A DNA stretch of 64,000 bases from Glandiceps talaboti (taxonomy: Eukaryota > Hemichordata > Enteropneusta > Spengelidae): NCBI RefSeq assembly GCF_964340395.1, contig NC_135562.1, positions 15,947,296-16,011,295 on the forward strand. Reading direction: 5' to 3'. The notes beneath the pieces are model-generated. The model saw only the letters and a list, made by a program, of their open reading frames with translations, did not search any database and was not told the origin of the DNA. The position numbers were made by a program, and so were the translations under genes. Position 1 is the stretch's first letter; every line of letters begins with the position of its first letter. Positions 46,270 to 57,941 of this stretch are shown in pieces.

Positions 46270-49200
46270 CTGTAATGAAAACAAAATTACATGGTTATAT
46301 ACTTATTTCAATTAGTTAAACGGTTATGTAATGTTACATTACTCAACTCAATTGTAAATACTTTCATCAAGACAATGGTATACTTCAACAATCTTCAAAA
46401 ATGTAATATGGATAGGATATTGACTAATGCAAATGTCATTTGTAATAACAAGACAGAACCCAATGACACGTGAGTACAAGTGTGGTGTATTCAGGGTATT
46501 TGCATGGGTGTTTGCAGTGTTCTCTGCACCTGTACTTTCATGAGCGTAGCTAAGAAAAAACTACAAGCATGAGTGCCACATTGAAACTCACATGCCATGG
46601 GGTTCTGTTATTACTACACATGTTTGATTGCAACAGCAAATCATAAAGAATAGTAAAAATCAGTGATCATCATCACACGATTTAATGTATAGAAGAACAA
46701 TCACATCTCATTTGCATGCAGGTATGAAATAATGTTTTTGGTATTGCACTGCAGTGTAAATACCACTAATATTCACATGCACCAGTGCAAATCATCTCTG
46801 GTACTATGTAATAATCTGTTTTACTGCTGGTCTTAAGTGGCTTGGTCTATGTAAATCTTTGACTGTGTACATTTATGTTTAGACATTTTTGTTACAAAAT
46901 GTGCCATCACATTTACTTAAAACTTAATTATCAGTAGTCACTGGCTGAACTCTTATACTATAGGCTGATATGATACCATATTTACATGTGAAATCTTTTC
47001 TTGTGTTGATTAATTGAAACAATGACACAAACTCAAGTGTTATTTGAATATATATATGATAAAAAAGCTAAATGTACAATTGTAAAGTTCTTAACTCGAG
47101 ATGTACACTTTTCAAATAATAAGTGATTGTAGTGATCCATTTCATTTTCTCTTGTGTTTGTTGTTGTTAATAATATTAGAAAAGATACTACAATTTCAAT
47201 GTCTGAATTTAAAGGGGACTGCCACTCCATAAAATGAAGTCCTTTTCACCGATTATACTTGGGCTCTGGAGAGTCATTTAATATTTCTACATCACCTACA
47301 TGTGATTTCAGAGAAATATGAACTTAAAGTTGTTCTCCATTTGAGGATCTTTGCTGTGCATATTCATGACCCCTTCAAGCCTATTTACCTTCAGTGAAAA
47401 GTCATGAATATTCATTGTTCAATCATTAAATAAGTATTTCTGCTGACTCCCATGTGGCAATGTGGCCCACAGCAGAGCTGTGACTCTGAAAATGCCTTTA
47501 TTTACAACTGCCGACACCAGACCGTGGACAATGGAACCTGTTACAAACATAGAAAGTAAACAACTGAATTGGATTAATAACACTTGGCATAGCATGTATT
47601 GGAAGTACAAAGCCTTGTATTACATTCTGTCATTTGATAAGAACAGATTTATGGCCACTTTACATAATAATGCACATTCACAAACATATTTCCAGTTTCT
47701 CTGACATTTCATGTACACATTAAGCGACTATAAAACTGTTCTCATCAAACCATGGTGTGTAATACAAGTCTCTGTTGTTCCAGCCTGCTAAGCCAAGTGT
47801 TATTAATCCAGTTCATTTGTTTATTTTGCCTGTTTGTAACAGGTTCCATTGGTCCACGGTCTGATGCCGGCAGTTGTATTTCCTGGAGAGGCATTTCTCT
47901 TTAATAATTGGATATAAAAGAAACCATTCATTCCAAAACTTACATACCTTGGTCGGTTGGCTTTCTCTCAGTTATATGGCTACCTATACAACATAAAAAA
48001 GCAATGAACAAATTTGATGTACACTGCATGGTAAACTTTATAGGTTGTCTTTATTTTTCACAAAAATTAAAACAAACTATATATTCCAATCTCGATACAG
48101 TTATACAAGATTATCAGGAAACATTGAAAATAGGATGAGAATCTCATGTCCTTGGTACATATATCGTTATGCTTATTAGTGCTACAATGATAAGCAGTTT
48201 ATTCTTAACTTTTAGCAGTTTGAAGTGACAAAAATGTTAGCCTGTTTACAGTGCTTAGTGGTACTTGGTTCATCTCTCATACCATGCTTGTGTTGAGAAT
48301 GTGAAAACCTTGGTAATTAGGATTAGAAATGATTCAATAAGCCAAACGTCCAAAAGTCGTGATCAAACACTTGTAGGTTGAAGTTACATAACTTTAGGTA
48401 AATTATCACATGCACTTCGCATGCTTTAAGTGTTCACTCCTGTGTTCATTGTGGAGTCATGATAGTCAAATGTTTATAGTGGCCGGCTTGGAAGCTGCAG
48501 GTTGCAGGTTCGAGCCCCATTGCTGTCATTTGTTTCTGAATGGCCAAAATCCTTGGGAAACATTGTTGAACCATGACTGTGCCTCAGTAAACCCAGCTGT
48601 ACAATTTGGGACCTGGTACGATAGAGGTTGCAATATGAATCCGATGTGCTTATAAAAGGCTATAATGGATTGTATGCTCCTCAGGGAGTTGGGGAAGTAT
48701 AAAGGGTTGTTGTGCCTCTACAGATCCATGCTGGCGGTAATAATTGTGAAGCGCTTTAAGCACAGAGCAGGAAAGTGCCATACAAAGAGCAATATTATCA
48801 TCATTATCTCGGTTGTGTGCATACATTTCTATAATGACTTCAATTGAATAACGTAATGGTTATAATTAGATTATTGGGAACACATTTTTCACTTGTAATT
48901 ACCAACATTTTCGTATTCTCAACACAACCGTACTATGAAAGAAATGGAGTATCACCAACACCACAAACTGGCTAGAAAAATGTATGCAAGCATTCGATCA
49001 GTATCCTACCTTGACTAACATCCACATTAACTTGTTTGTATACATGGTCTGTATATATATCTAGCAGCTCATGGATCCCAGCATCTTCATCACGTGTCTC
49101 CTTATAGTTTATGATGAGTGCTCCATTCCAAGGTCTTGGTGTGATCCTAATACTATCTCTATGGCTTGCCTTGCAATCTGATTCCATTTGTCCATCTTTG

Positions 49201-51127
49201 ACAGACATTTCAAATATGAAGTATTTGCCATATTGATGTTTCCAATCAATCACTTTTGTACTGAAATCAACTGGTAACGGGTTGATTATACAGGCATGTC
49301 GATTGGTCCGCATTCTAGCATCTTGTTTCGTAACAGCTGTTAAGATGAGAAATTTATTGGAAAAGTTACATTCACAAACACAATGATGCTGCTTAGCAGT
49401 AAAAGCCAACAAATGGACAGCCTGTGAATGTGAACATGTCAAATGTTACTCCTAAGTAATTAGAAATCTTGGTTATGTACCAAGAACTGCATCTATTTAC
49501 ATCATTACTTTACATAATAAGTAGCTCTTGTTAGATGACCTAAGAGGTTCGGTTACACGAGGCAACTCAACGAGCAACTTACTAAGCAATTCATCGCGTG
49601 CAACAAATTGCCTTGTGTACATGCTCCTTTGCAGGGCCTTGTGACGTCGCTAGGTACGTCGAAAGGAAACCGACATCTCAGTTTTTCTGCAACTCGTCGC
49701 AAGTTGCTTCTTGAGTTGCTTCATGAGTTGCCCTGTGTAACCACTTAATCGATTCGCAAGCAGCAACCTTTGACATATACCCATGTGTCAAATGACATTG
49801 AATGTTTAAGGCTGCCATATTTTTAAGATAAATATTCTATTTTGGCAAGTATTTTTGTTATAATTTCGATTTATCACCACAAATACCACTTATCACTGAT
49901 ATATACAATGTCTATGAATTCTTGATCTCCACTGAATATCATTTTATTTCTAACTCGAATGCAAGTAGCGATGTAAGAAAGAACAACCTCACCGTAAATG
50001 AACTTTAGATTGAATATAGTTTTACTATCGATACCTCTAAAAGTTTCCATTATTTTTATTGGTAACATTATCAATTTTATAAGATTTCTTCCAAGTTCCT
50101 GCCACCAGAAGATTTGACCTTTTTATCTGTAACATTTATATGTCTACGCATGTGCAACAGTTTGCCTTGTGACAGACCTTGTGACTCGCCAAGCAACTAG
50201 TTGCTTTGTGTATGCGCTCCGTCACAGTTGCTAGCCTCGTCGCATGTGAAGAATTGCTTCATGCATCATCCCGTGTAACTATAACTCGTAAGTAATTTGA
50301 ACGTTTAGTCATTAAACAAGAACTTACATAATGATGTTGTTAAATACTCCAAAAGCATATCAATTATTTATTGCAGGACAGTAATTGCCATATTTTTTTA
50401 CTAATATTAGAGAAATGAAGTAGGACAAATTGAATCTATTCAATTTTAAATTCTAAATAAAAGAAATGGCTGTCAAGATGTAAATGTCTCAATCTTCTGA
50501 AAATTCTGAATGGGTACCAGGAAAACAACTAGAGAATCTTAGTTATCATTTCTAACAATTCTTTTTTTAAGTGTGATGAAAATTCTGAAAGTGGAAATGC
50601 GAGACATTTAACCTTTAACAGGAGAATTTATTGTGTAATTTCAACCAATCCTGTGTTGTACGGTACAGGCTCTAGAAAACAAAGCATTGGAAATTGCAAA
50701 ATCTTGCTTTTAAATGCTTGTTTTCTGCTTGGGGAAATAAATGAAGTTGGGAGTTTCCTACTCTTTGAATCCTTGCCTCCTTTGATTTAATATATTTTAA
50801 TGAGAAATGTTTAAAAGGGCATTGACAAAAACATATTTGTTGTCAACTAACCTGCATCTGTAATTGTAACAATATTATCGGATAGAAATCTTTGGCTTCC
50901 CATAGACATTTCCCAAAAAAGGTACATTCCGCTGTGTCGGGTAGTCAAATTTTGTATGATCAGTCCAAACTTTAGTTCAGGGTCGACTTTAAAACATGGA
51001 TAGGTGATGCACTCATCAGATGTACACTTCAAGTATGGCTCAGATATCTCATTACCTGAAATTAAAATATAACAAAAACGTCTGGTAGTAGAATAGAAAT
51101 TGATACTTGACTCCATTTTATATACCA

Positions 51128-51188
<61 letters not shown>

Positions 51189-51199
51189 CGTAGCAGGAC

Positions 51200-51233
<34 letters not shown>

Positions 51234-51368
51234 CATAGTAATAGCAGTAGTCGTAGTAGTAGTAGTAGTAGCAGCAATAGTAGTACATGTAGTAGTAGTA
51301 GTAGTAGCAGTAGCAGTTGTAGTAGTCGTAGTTGTAGTAGTAATAGTAGTAGTAGTAGTAGTTGTAAC

Positions 51369-51409
<41 letters not shown>

Positions 51410-54400
51410 CAGTAGTAGTAGTAGTAGTAGTATGAGGCACACAGGCTAATCACTCAGCCACCTGCAACCCCAAAAATTCATCAATACAGTGGCATGAGAC
51501 ACACAGGCTAATTACTCAGCCACCTGCAACCCCAAACGTGTATCACTGCAGTGGTATATGAGGCACACAGGATATAATTACTCAGCCACCTGCAACCCTA
51601 GTGTAACTTAAAGTGTATCACTCACTGCAGTGGTTTGATTTGATAATCCTGAATTGTGTTGTATTTTTACCTGGGTTGAAATGTACTTCCATGGAGTAGC
51701 CTTGATTTTTGTCTTAGTTTTTTTTTAATGGACTGACAGACCCATAGTTGCTATGAAAAAGTAATGAGAAACAAAAAACAAACAAGCGACCTATCGGTCA
51801 GAATAGCTCCGCTGTTTGTTTTTTTAGATTTTTTTTTTTACTTTGGTGACATGTAGAAGTGGTTCAGTTCTTCACTATGCAGTTTTGTTTTAGCGATGTA
51901 ATAAAGTGGTTACTGGTTTCATATGATGTCTCACTATAAAACACATTTTACACAGAAGTTGGTAATGTATTGTACTTTTATACCATAGTCACCATTTTAT
52001 AACAAAAATCTACTGTTATGAAAAATTGCACAAAATCTCTGAAAAAAATGACTGGGAAATGCACACAAGAAAAAGAAAAAAAAAGAAGATTTTGAGGTTG
52101 GCTATAAATAATTCCAGTGTCTTACAGCTTTAACCCTGGAAAATGTTAATGATGAATGAAATAAACTAGGGATCTAAAATAATTTTGAGGCAATTTGAAT
52201 TTCAATTTTCTAACAAATTTACCAAGTCAACAACATTCAACTTGTACTAGTTGTAGTAGATATATATAGGGAAGAAATGTATTAATCGCCATCTTAGTTT
52301 CCGTACGGCGACAATCCCAAGTACCCGGAAGAGAGTCATTCTTAGCCATACGTAGTCCTGCTTACATGACGGTGCACGAGTCTGTATTACTGACTTGACT
52401 CTAAACACGGAGGTAGGAGGGACAATTGTCAGAATCGAGTCCCGGATTACTCCGCATGCAAGCAGGACTAAGCCATACGTGACAGTGGTAACACTCGTTC
52501 ATGTTCGATTACCTTTCATAAAGAAAACACAACGAAATGGTTGAAGTGATCTTTTTTTAAATTTCTTTTCATCACAAAAACAAAATCTGTGTGATCAAAA
52601 GTGTTGTAAACTAAACCAGAAAGAATTATCGGACTGGCTAAACTTCCCGCTGAACTGGAGTAAGGTCCAAGCCTCGATAGTACGTGAGCAAATCGTCTCA
52701 AACTAGCAATACAACTTTCAAAATATAACTTGACATGTCTTCATTTGTTAGAGTTATACAATTCAAGACGGGTTTTCACTCGAAAAAAACAATTCTGTGA
52801 ATAATGACATTCTGAACGCAGCAATTTCTCGGACGATGTTAACACTGTAACGTATGGCTGGCAACGACTTGCTTCCGGGTTAGTCCCTCGTGCATCCGGG
52901 TACTTGAGATTGTCGCCGTACGGAACAACCACATCGGCTATTTTGACGCTGTAATTTTGCCACCAATATTGATCGGACAAAAACAAAACTCCATAAATGA
53001 ACCACAAAGTACTTTCCCTTTCAAAATGTGGTAATTTTAGAAAGAGTATTATCGTTTTTATTGACGACTGACTCTGTCAAAAATCGTCCCATACACTTCA
53101 GTTCAGGCATTCAAACTTGATCATGATGAGGTGCATATACTGGAATGAACCATTCTGTAGGAGGGGTGGATGGAGAATTGGATTTGAAGTTTACAACCCT
53201 TTTTCGAACAAATATTTGTCATTTGGGCGCACAATGCGTAGAATTAAGACTATAGCACATATTACATTGCTTGTTTGACGTCAATAGTGTCTTTTGAAAA
53301 GTTGCACTTTACCTAAAGTCTCGCGGACTGATTTCCAATATGGCGTCGGTCATAATGCTCATTAACATATTCATTTTTTTTTCAAATTTCAAAAAAAAAA
53401 TCAAAAAATAGAAGAGAAGACGTGCTGACTTGAAATTAACAAATCTAAGTAAGCTACCCTCTGTGCATCAACACACCACATATCAAAGCAATCTGACTTG
53501 AAGTTGATGAGGAGTTGATGAAAATGTCATTTTTGGAAAAAAAATCATAAAAAATTGAAAATGGCACAGATCAACTTGGCATGAACAAATCTGAATAGCC
53601 TCCCCCCAGGGAACATGCACACCAAATATCGAAGAATTCCGACTGTCACTTTCGGAGTAGATAGTGAAAATATAAAAGTTTGACGGACACCTATGATTCA
53701 CTCTACTCTCTATAGCTCAATACCCACCTATACCTAAAGCTACGCTTTCAGCTTTCGCTGACAGCGGAGCTAAAAATGAGTCACCCTAATATACATGTAC
53801 TGGTTTATCTTACCTCCAAATGATACACACACATGGTGATCTACAGAAGGGACCTTAATGAAAAGATCGGTGTTGTCCATAATAGTTACATCACTGTTGG
53901 GTTCCACAATAAATGAGTTCTCACCATTACTATAACATGGAAAGTCTGAAAAAAGAATACACATAGACTGGTTATAATGATTAAGGGACTATATCCCACG
54001 ATGTTACACTAGCTTAACAAACCATTTGTTTAGGTCAAAACCCCCTTTTCCCCTCCCCCTAAACAATCATTCACAAGTGTGACATCAAACATAAAATATG
54101 ATGAAAACTGTAGCAGTCACACCACTACGATCAATACAATGTAAAAACATGATTGTAAACACATTAAAATACTATCAGAAACCCAGCACCATAAATTTTT
54201 ATTCGTTTATTAATATCTTAGTAGTAAATTTAAAAGCTGTTATTTTTTAATGTGTTATCAATGAAGAAGTGAAAGTGTTCAGTCGAAAGTTGGTTAGAAG
54301 TGCGAAAATGAAGTTCAGCAATCGCATTGATGGCAGACCCTCTCTCGACTAAATGAACAAAGTTCGCTTATTGAGCTTGTGTGACAGTGTGCGATTGTCC

Positions 54401-57400
54401 CTAAGATGGTAGAAGTGTTGGTGGCAACAGTACAGTATACAATCATTCACATAAAAATTAAATATAGGGGCAAACATAAGACTCTGCTGACAATAGATTT
54501 TGGCAGCAGTCAAACAACTGTGTCTAGCAGTCTAGAAGACACAGTCTGTATGCGAAGGTATTAAAACCAACTCCGTTTAAACAACAGAAAAACACAGATA
54601 TCATACAATTTGGCACAGAATCACTATGCCTAAATCTCTGTAATAATACACTCACACATATTGCACCCCCTTTGAAAATTTTCAATGGAATGAAAATTTG
54701 AAAATCAAATATACAAGCAGAACTATATTCATAAATTACTTAGTGAGATTACATTAACAACAGAAAGTCTACTTTTAAAAACATTTCTATTCCTTGTAAA
54801 TGTTGGCCAACAGTAAAAAAAAAAAGGTCTTCTGAAATAGCCTAACATGAAGATGTATTCTTATACCCCAGGAAATTTAGAGGGTATTAGTATTGATATG
54901 GCAAACAACAGATGTCTTAGGTCCACAGAATTAATTTATAAAACCATTTTATCATGATGTTCTACTTGAAAAATCAATGTGAAACAGCATACACAGGGAG
55001 CCTTGCACAACCCATGTAACAGGGCTGTCAGGCATGCATCTGGTAAATAGCTGTGCTCTTCTTCCTAGAACTAGGATGTGGCCACATCCTAGGACTAGGA
55101 TTTACAAGGTTCCCTGTGTTAAATCTGTTTTGATTAAAAGTGTAGGCATGTCCAACTGTGAGATTACATTTTGAAATTATAGTGAAATTTACCACTCTAT
55201 GCAAGTATTTAAAGTTTGTTTATTCCAAATCCCAATACAGAGATATTTACCATCCTAGACCGAGATGTGATATGGCAAACCACAGGTGGATGAGGATTGG
55301 GTATTTATTTTGGATTTTTAAGTTTAAAAAACTAAAACAATTTTATCATGGTGGCTCCTACTTGAAAAAGCAATATGAAACAACATTGACTAGGTCTGTG
55401 TTTGTAACTCAGTACATTGCAAAAAGCTAAATAATGTGAAAAAAAAAGTTTGTTATTGTCCGTACAACAACGAACATCTTGCACATTCATCATTCAGTCT
55501 TTTGCAATGTATTGAGTTACAAACATGAGCTTGGCATATACATTTGTATATCACAGGGAACCTTGTACATCCTAACACTAGGATGTGCACAGCCTAGTGC
55601 TACATGTAGGATGTGGCCACATCCTAGTTTTAGGAAGAAGAGCACAGCTATATACCATCAGCATCCCTCGTGGTACTTTTACAGAGTATATTTTTCCACA
55701 GCCCTGGTACATGGTTGTGAAAAATGAACATGTTGCATGGATGTGGAATATCGCCTCTGTGCCACGCCTGTTTTGTACATCCTAGTACCATAGCTGTGTA
55801 CTACACACCTAGCACACAGTTGTGCACATACATGTAACAGCTATGGTGGAATAATACCCTGTAGCAACCCTTTTGTTCATATCTGACTAGCATTGCTCAC
55901 ATAGCTGGTACATGGCTGTGGGAAATACCTATGTTACAGCTATGCTCACATAGTTGGTACATGGGTGTGGAAAAAAGGTGTTGTACATGGATGTTGTAAA
56001 AACCTATGCTGCATTGCTATGTTTCACATCCATGCTACATTTATGTTGACATACCAGTTACACATCTGTCATATCTAGGTATGTTACACCTAGTGTGTTG
56101 ACCAGAGCTGTTACAGGGATATTGCACACATGGATGGTACAGTCACCGTGGCTCCACTGAGCTGGTACAGCTATAGTACACAACCCTGTCATAGGTATGT
56201 GAATGTTACAGGGGTGTGCAAGGTTCCCTGTGCTATAGTCCATGGTATATAAATATTAATAAATCTATTTGTACTTTAACACCATTTTGTTACTGATTAT
56301 CCCTACCATATACAATTAATTATCCCACCTTAAGTATTTGCTTACATATAGTTTGAATACAGAGAACACTATCGTTCACCAATCACAAATAAACAACAGA
56401 GAGAAATGCAAAAATACTTAATTTAAAAAAGAACTAGGGATTTCCAATATTGAAATTAGAAATTCTCATGTATTTGATACTGGGTACAGGTTGGTAGGAC
56501 ATGAATGCGATGATAGTCCTGTAATAACACTTCCACACTCTATACTACCAAGACAGCCAAATATCACACTCACCTGTTTGTGGACATTGGAAATATGCCA
56601 CACTGTAGTGTTGCCACAGCAAAATAAGGAAGACACCAGAAACAAAATGATTTATCTGCAATAAAGAACAATATAATTATTAAAACAATTAATTTGAAGA
56701 TGACTGATTGCTTACATTATGTAGAGCAAGGTCAAATCAGTGAATTGGTGAAATAAATTGATTATAAGCCCACATCTTAAATTACATAAATTCATATAAT
56801 AAGTAACACTGAAGTAAAGCACTCTCTCTATACTATGTCATTGTGCTACACTGTTTGTACCCCTAAATATTTATAAAATAAAACATGTCAAATTGAGAAA
56901 TGGAAGAATTTTCACTGTAGTAAAAATGCATGGCTTGTGGCCTCTCATGGCAGGTAAAGCACCTCACGCTAACTTGGGCTAAGCGCAGGACCAAATATGT
57001 GCCTTACAAATTACATGAGAACGTTCGCTTCGTTATAATCACGTTACTCATTCATTGAAGATCGTTGCAAAGTTGTACACAATGATGAACTGATTTTAAT
57101 TTCCAGAAAGTTCACATTGTTGTGAAAATACGAAGGACATTAACGACGAACTCGAGTGTCGTGCCATGTGATAGTCCTCCTTGCAGACGTCGACGGTGCA
57201 CGGGTCTAGATTACTGACATTACCCTCAACACCAGAATCGAGTCCCGAATGACTTGACTCCGTACCGCGTACCGTATAGGACTAGCTCTGTATGTGATAA
57301 CCATAAACGTACCGGTGACCCAACACGGCAGCTTCAACACTCCCGGTTTAATAGTAGTGCCAGTAGACAATCAACCTCATACGACGTTACGGTATATTCC

Positions 57401-57552
57401 ATCATGGATGTATTATATCTCACCTAATACCTCCATGGTTTTACATATCACATGCCTTGCAAATTGGGCAGTATTGCATGGCCAAGACAGGCCCAGGGAG
57501 CCGCCAGAGCTAGAGGTCACCAGTTTATTTATCAAACACTTACCAGTTGCAT
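46178..57552 (-). CDS. Secreted or GPI-anchored protein with two diverged Ig-like domains, seven coding exons
   Basis: Coding exons, 5' to 3': 57552-57544, 56655-56574, 53945-53814, 51055-50852, 49336-49010, 47983-47948, 46269-46178. All junctions are GT-AG with matching phases (0 then 1,1,1,1,1), giving 293 codons plus TAG. Residues 1-24 are a signal peptide (MQLINHFVSGVFLILLWQHY then SVAY). Domain 1 (about 31-142) is split by an intron and ends with GLIIQNLTTRHSGMYLFWE, a typical last-strand Ig pattern with Phe where the second Cys is expected. Domain 2 (143-251, one exon) has RHACIINP, VIDWKH and RDEDAGIHE. A short Ser/Thr stalk leads to the hydrophobic end GPLLIFAAVHVLIYICM, like a GPI-attachment tail or a membrane anchor without cytoplasmic part. 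One NLT glycosylation site is seen. The family is not recognised. A surface recognition or adhesion role is inference. Confidence 0.8.
46440..46825. mobile_element. Palindromic MITE with ACAGAACCC ends (copy 2)
   Basis: acagaacccaatgaca on the left and catggggttctgtta on the right, about 155 bp apart, with mirrored interior. Similarity to 15110-15520 continues to about 46825. Lies in intron 6. Confidence 0.75.
47505..47880. mobile_element. Palindromic MITE with CAACTGCCG ends
   Basis: Left acaactgccgacaccagacc and the ggaacctgttac, aactgaattggattaataac words are mirrored on the right (ttattaatccagttcat, gtaacaggttcc, ctgatgccggcagttgt). Decayed pieces occur at about 440-700 and 22080-22330. 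Lies in intron 6, next to exon 6. Confidence 0.8.
47948..47983 (-). CDS. Ig-like gene exon 6 (stalk micro-exon)
   Basis: 36 nt, phase 1 to 1, coding SHITERKPTDQ between split codons. Acceptor gttgtatag, donor gtatgt. Skipping it would keep the frame, so it may be optional. Confidence 0.6.
48450..48811 (+). repeat. tRNA-derived SINE with LINE-like tail (intron 5)
   Basis: The head has box-A-like gatagtcaaatgtttatag and box B gcaggttcgagccc. The body includes aacccagctgtacaatttgg, and the tail gcgctttaagcacagagcag then a short ATC-rich end. Such heads and tails are typical of animal SINEs mobilised by CR1/L2-type LINEs. Confidence 0.7.
49010..49336 (-). CDS. Ig-like gene exon 5 (second Ig-like domain)
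   Basis: 109-codon symmetric exon (phase 1 to 1), as is usual for Ig domains coded by one exon. Acceptor catcttaacag, donor gtagga. Confidence 0.8.
49551..49742. mobile_element. Palindromic MITE with GGTTACAC ends (intron 4)
   Basis: ggttacacgaggcaactcaa on the left is mirrored by atgagttgccctgtgtaacc on the right. A related half-copy lies at about 50160-50285 (ttgccttgtgacagacct to catcccgtgtaact). Confidence 0.75.
50852..51055 (-). CDS. Ig-like gene exon 4 (second half of domain 1)
   Basis: 204 nt, phase 1 to 1, from NEISEPYLKCTSDECITYPC to NIVTITDA. Acceptor tttaatttcag, donor gttagt. It has three Cys near its start and none at the usual place after GMY. Confidence 0.8.
51119..51432. repeat. 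(TAG)n trinucleotide tract, about 310 bp
   Basis: Imperfect TAG/CAG/TCG units. It begins 64 bp upstream (in gene sense) of the exon 4 acceptor. Long homopolymeric frames on both strands are artefacts. Confidence 0.97.
51433..51640. repeat. 65-bp tandem repeat, three copies
   Basis: Units contain gaggcacacaggctaat, then actcagccacctgcaacccc, then atcactgcagtgg. Starts 51433, about 51497 and 51560. Confidence 0.85.
51650..52290. other. Intron 3, no feature recognised
   Basis: AT-rich intronic sequence. Confidence 0.5.
52299..52925. mobile_element. Inverted-repeat element in intron 3
   Basis: A 30-bp end at 52299-52328 (ccgtacggcgacaatccc and following) recurs inverted at 52896-52925 with one mismatch. 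An inner pair tagtcctgctt/aagcaggacta lies near 52350 and 52460. Part of the interior (gacggtgcacgagtctg and cagaatcgagtcccg) recurs at 57187-57250 upstream of the Ig-like gene. Confidence 0.65.
53440..53775. repeat. Dispersed repeat with caaatatc phrases
   Basis: The phrases caccacatatcaaagcaatc and caccaaatatcgaagaattc recall the spacer module of the composite element at 18400. The end cggagctaaaaatg resembles its terminus. Decayed. Confidence 0.4.
53814..53945 (-). CDS. Ig-like gene exon 3 (first half of domain 1)
   Basis: 132 nt, phase 1 to 1, DFPCYSNGENSF to HHVCVSFG. Acceptor tcttttttcag, donor gtaaga. Confidence 0.8.
53950..54985. other. Intron 2 of the Ig-like gene, left part
   Basis: No gene. 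54930-54990 resembles part of the TTTGTAACTC MITE, interrupted by the next element. Confidence 0.5.
54992..55118. mobile_element. Short element with CACAGGG ends (127 bp)
   Basis: cacagggagccttgcaca on the left, aaggttccctgtg on the right, with an inner palindrome tgtggccaca. Same ends as the longer element at 55552-56232. Confidence 0.7.
55280..55535. mobile_element. MITE with TTTGTAACTC ends, copy 4
   Basis: gtttgtaactcagtacattg, gcaaaaagctaaat, a central palindrome and tgtattgagttacaaacatg. Confidence 0.7.
55552..56232. mobile_element. Longer element with CACAGGG ends and internal GCTGTGG-type repeats
   Basis: cacagggaaccttgtaca on the left and gtgcaaggttccctgtg on the right. The interior is full of diverged short repeats such as ggtacatggctgtgg and ttacagctatg. 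No gene. Confidence 0.7.
56574..56655 (-). CDS. Ig-like gene exon 2 (signal peptide core)
   Basis: 82 nt after acceptor ctttattgcag. Codes INHFVSGVFLILLWQHY, then SVAYFQCPQT. Donor gtgagt, phase 1. Confidence 0.8.
56660..57540. other. Intron 1 of the Ig-like gene
   Basis: No gene. Contains a fragment (57187-57250) of the intron-3 inverted-repeat element. Confidence 0.5.
57544..57552 (-). CDS. Ig-like gene exon 1, coding part (MQL)
   Basis: ATG CAA CTG then gtaagt, phase 0. The rest of the exon is 5' untranslated. This start gives a good signal peptide when joined to exon 2, which itself has no ATG near its start. Confidence 0.7.
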
Positions 57553-57941
57553 GACGAAGGACACTGTTCTGTTCGCTAGTGTTATCGGTGATCACCGAGT
57601 CGATACGCTGGTCGAGCTTTGTCGATTGAAGTGCGATCTGAGATGAACGATGCAATGCGTTTTGAAGTGGGATGTAATTGCGTCCCTCTCTAAAGTATTA
57701 CTTTTTACTGAGATGCGCGATCTGCGATGCGATGGGATGCCTGACTATGGTAGCTGTGAATCTGTGAATGGAAAGTGCATTCGTACGTAGGCGTGATACA
57801 TGTGACAAGTAACCTCAGATGACCCTATCAACTTCCAATCAACATCTCGTACGTCGTTTTCTCTACGCTGGTGATTGGATAGTACAACTTTAAATTTACA
57901 TATCAGTTTAGTTCATGAAGTTGTTCTGACGCAGACGTGTA

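Noticed and set aside
50847-51453. Long Thr-, Val-, Tyr- and Leu-rich frames
   Set aside because: Translation of the (TAG)n tract. Only the part at 50852-51055 is a real exon.
52741-53007. 88-codon frame with VVVPYGDNLKYPDARG
   Set aside because: Its start includes the terminal repeat of the intron-3 element. It has no splice support and no known domain, so it is most likely transposon sequence.
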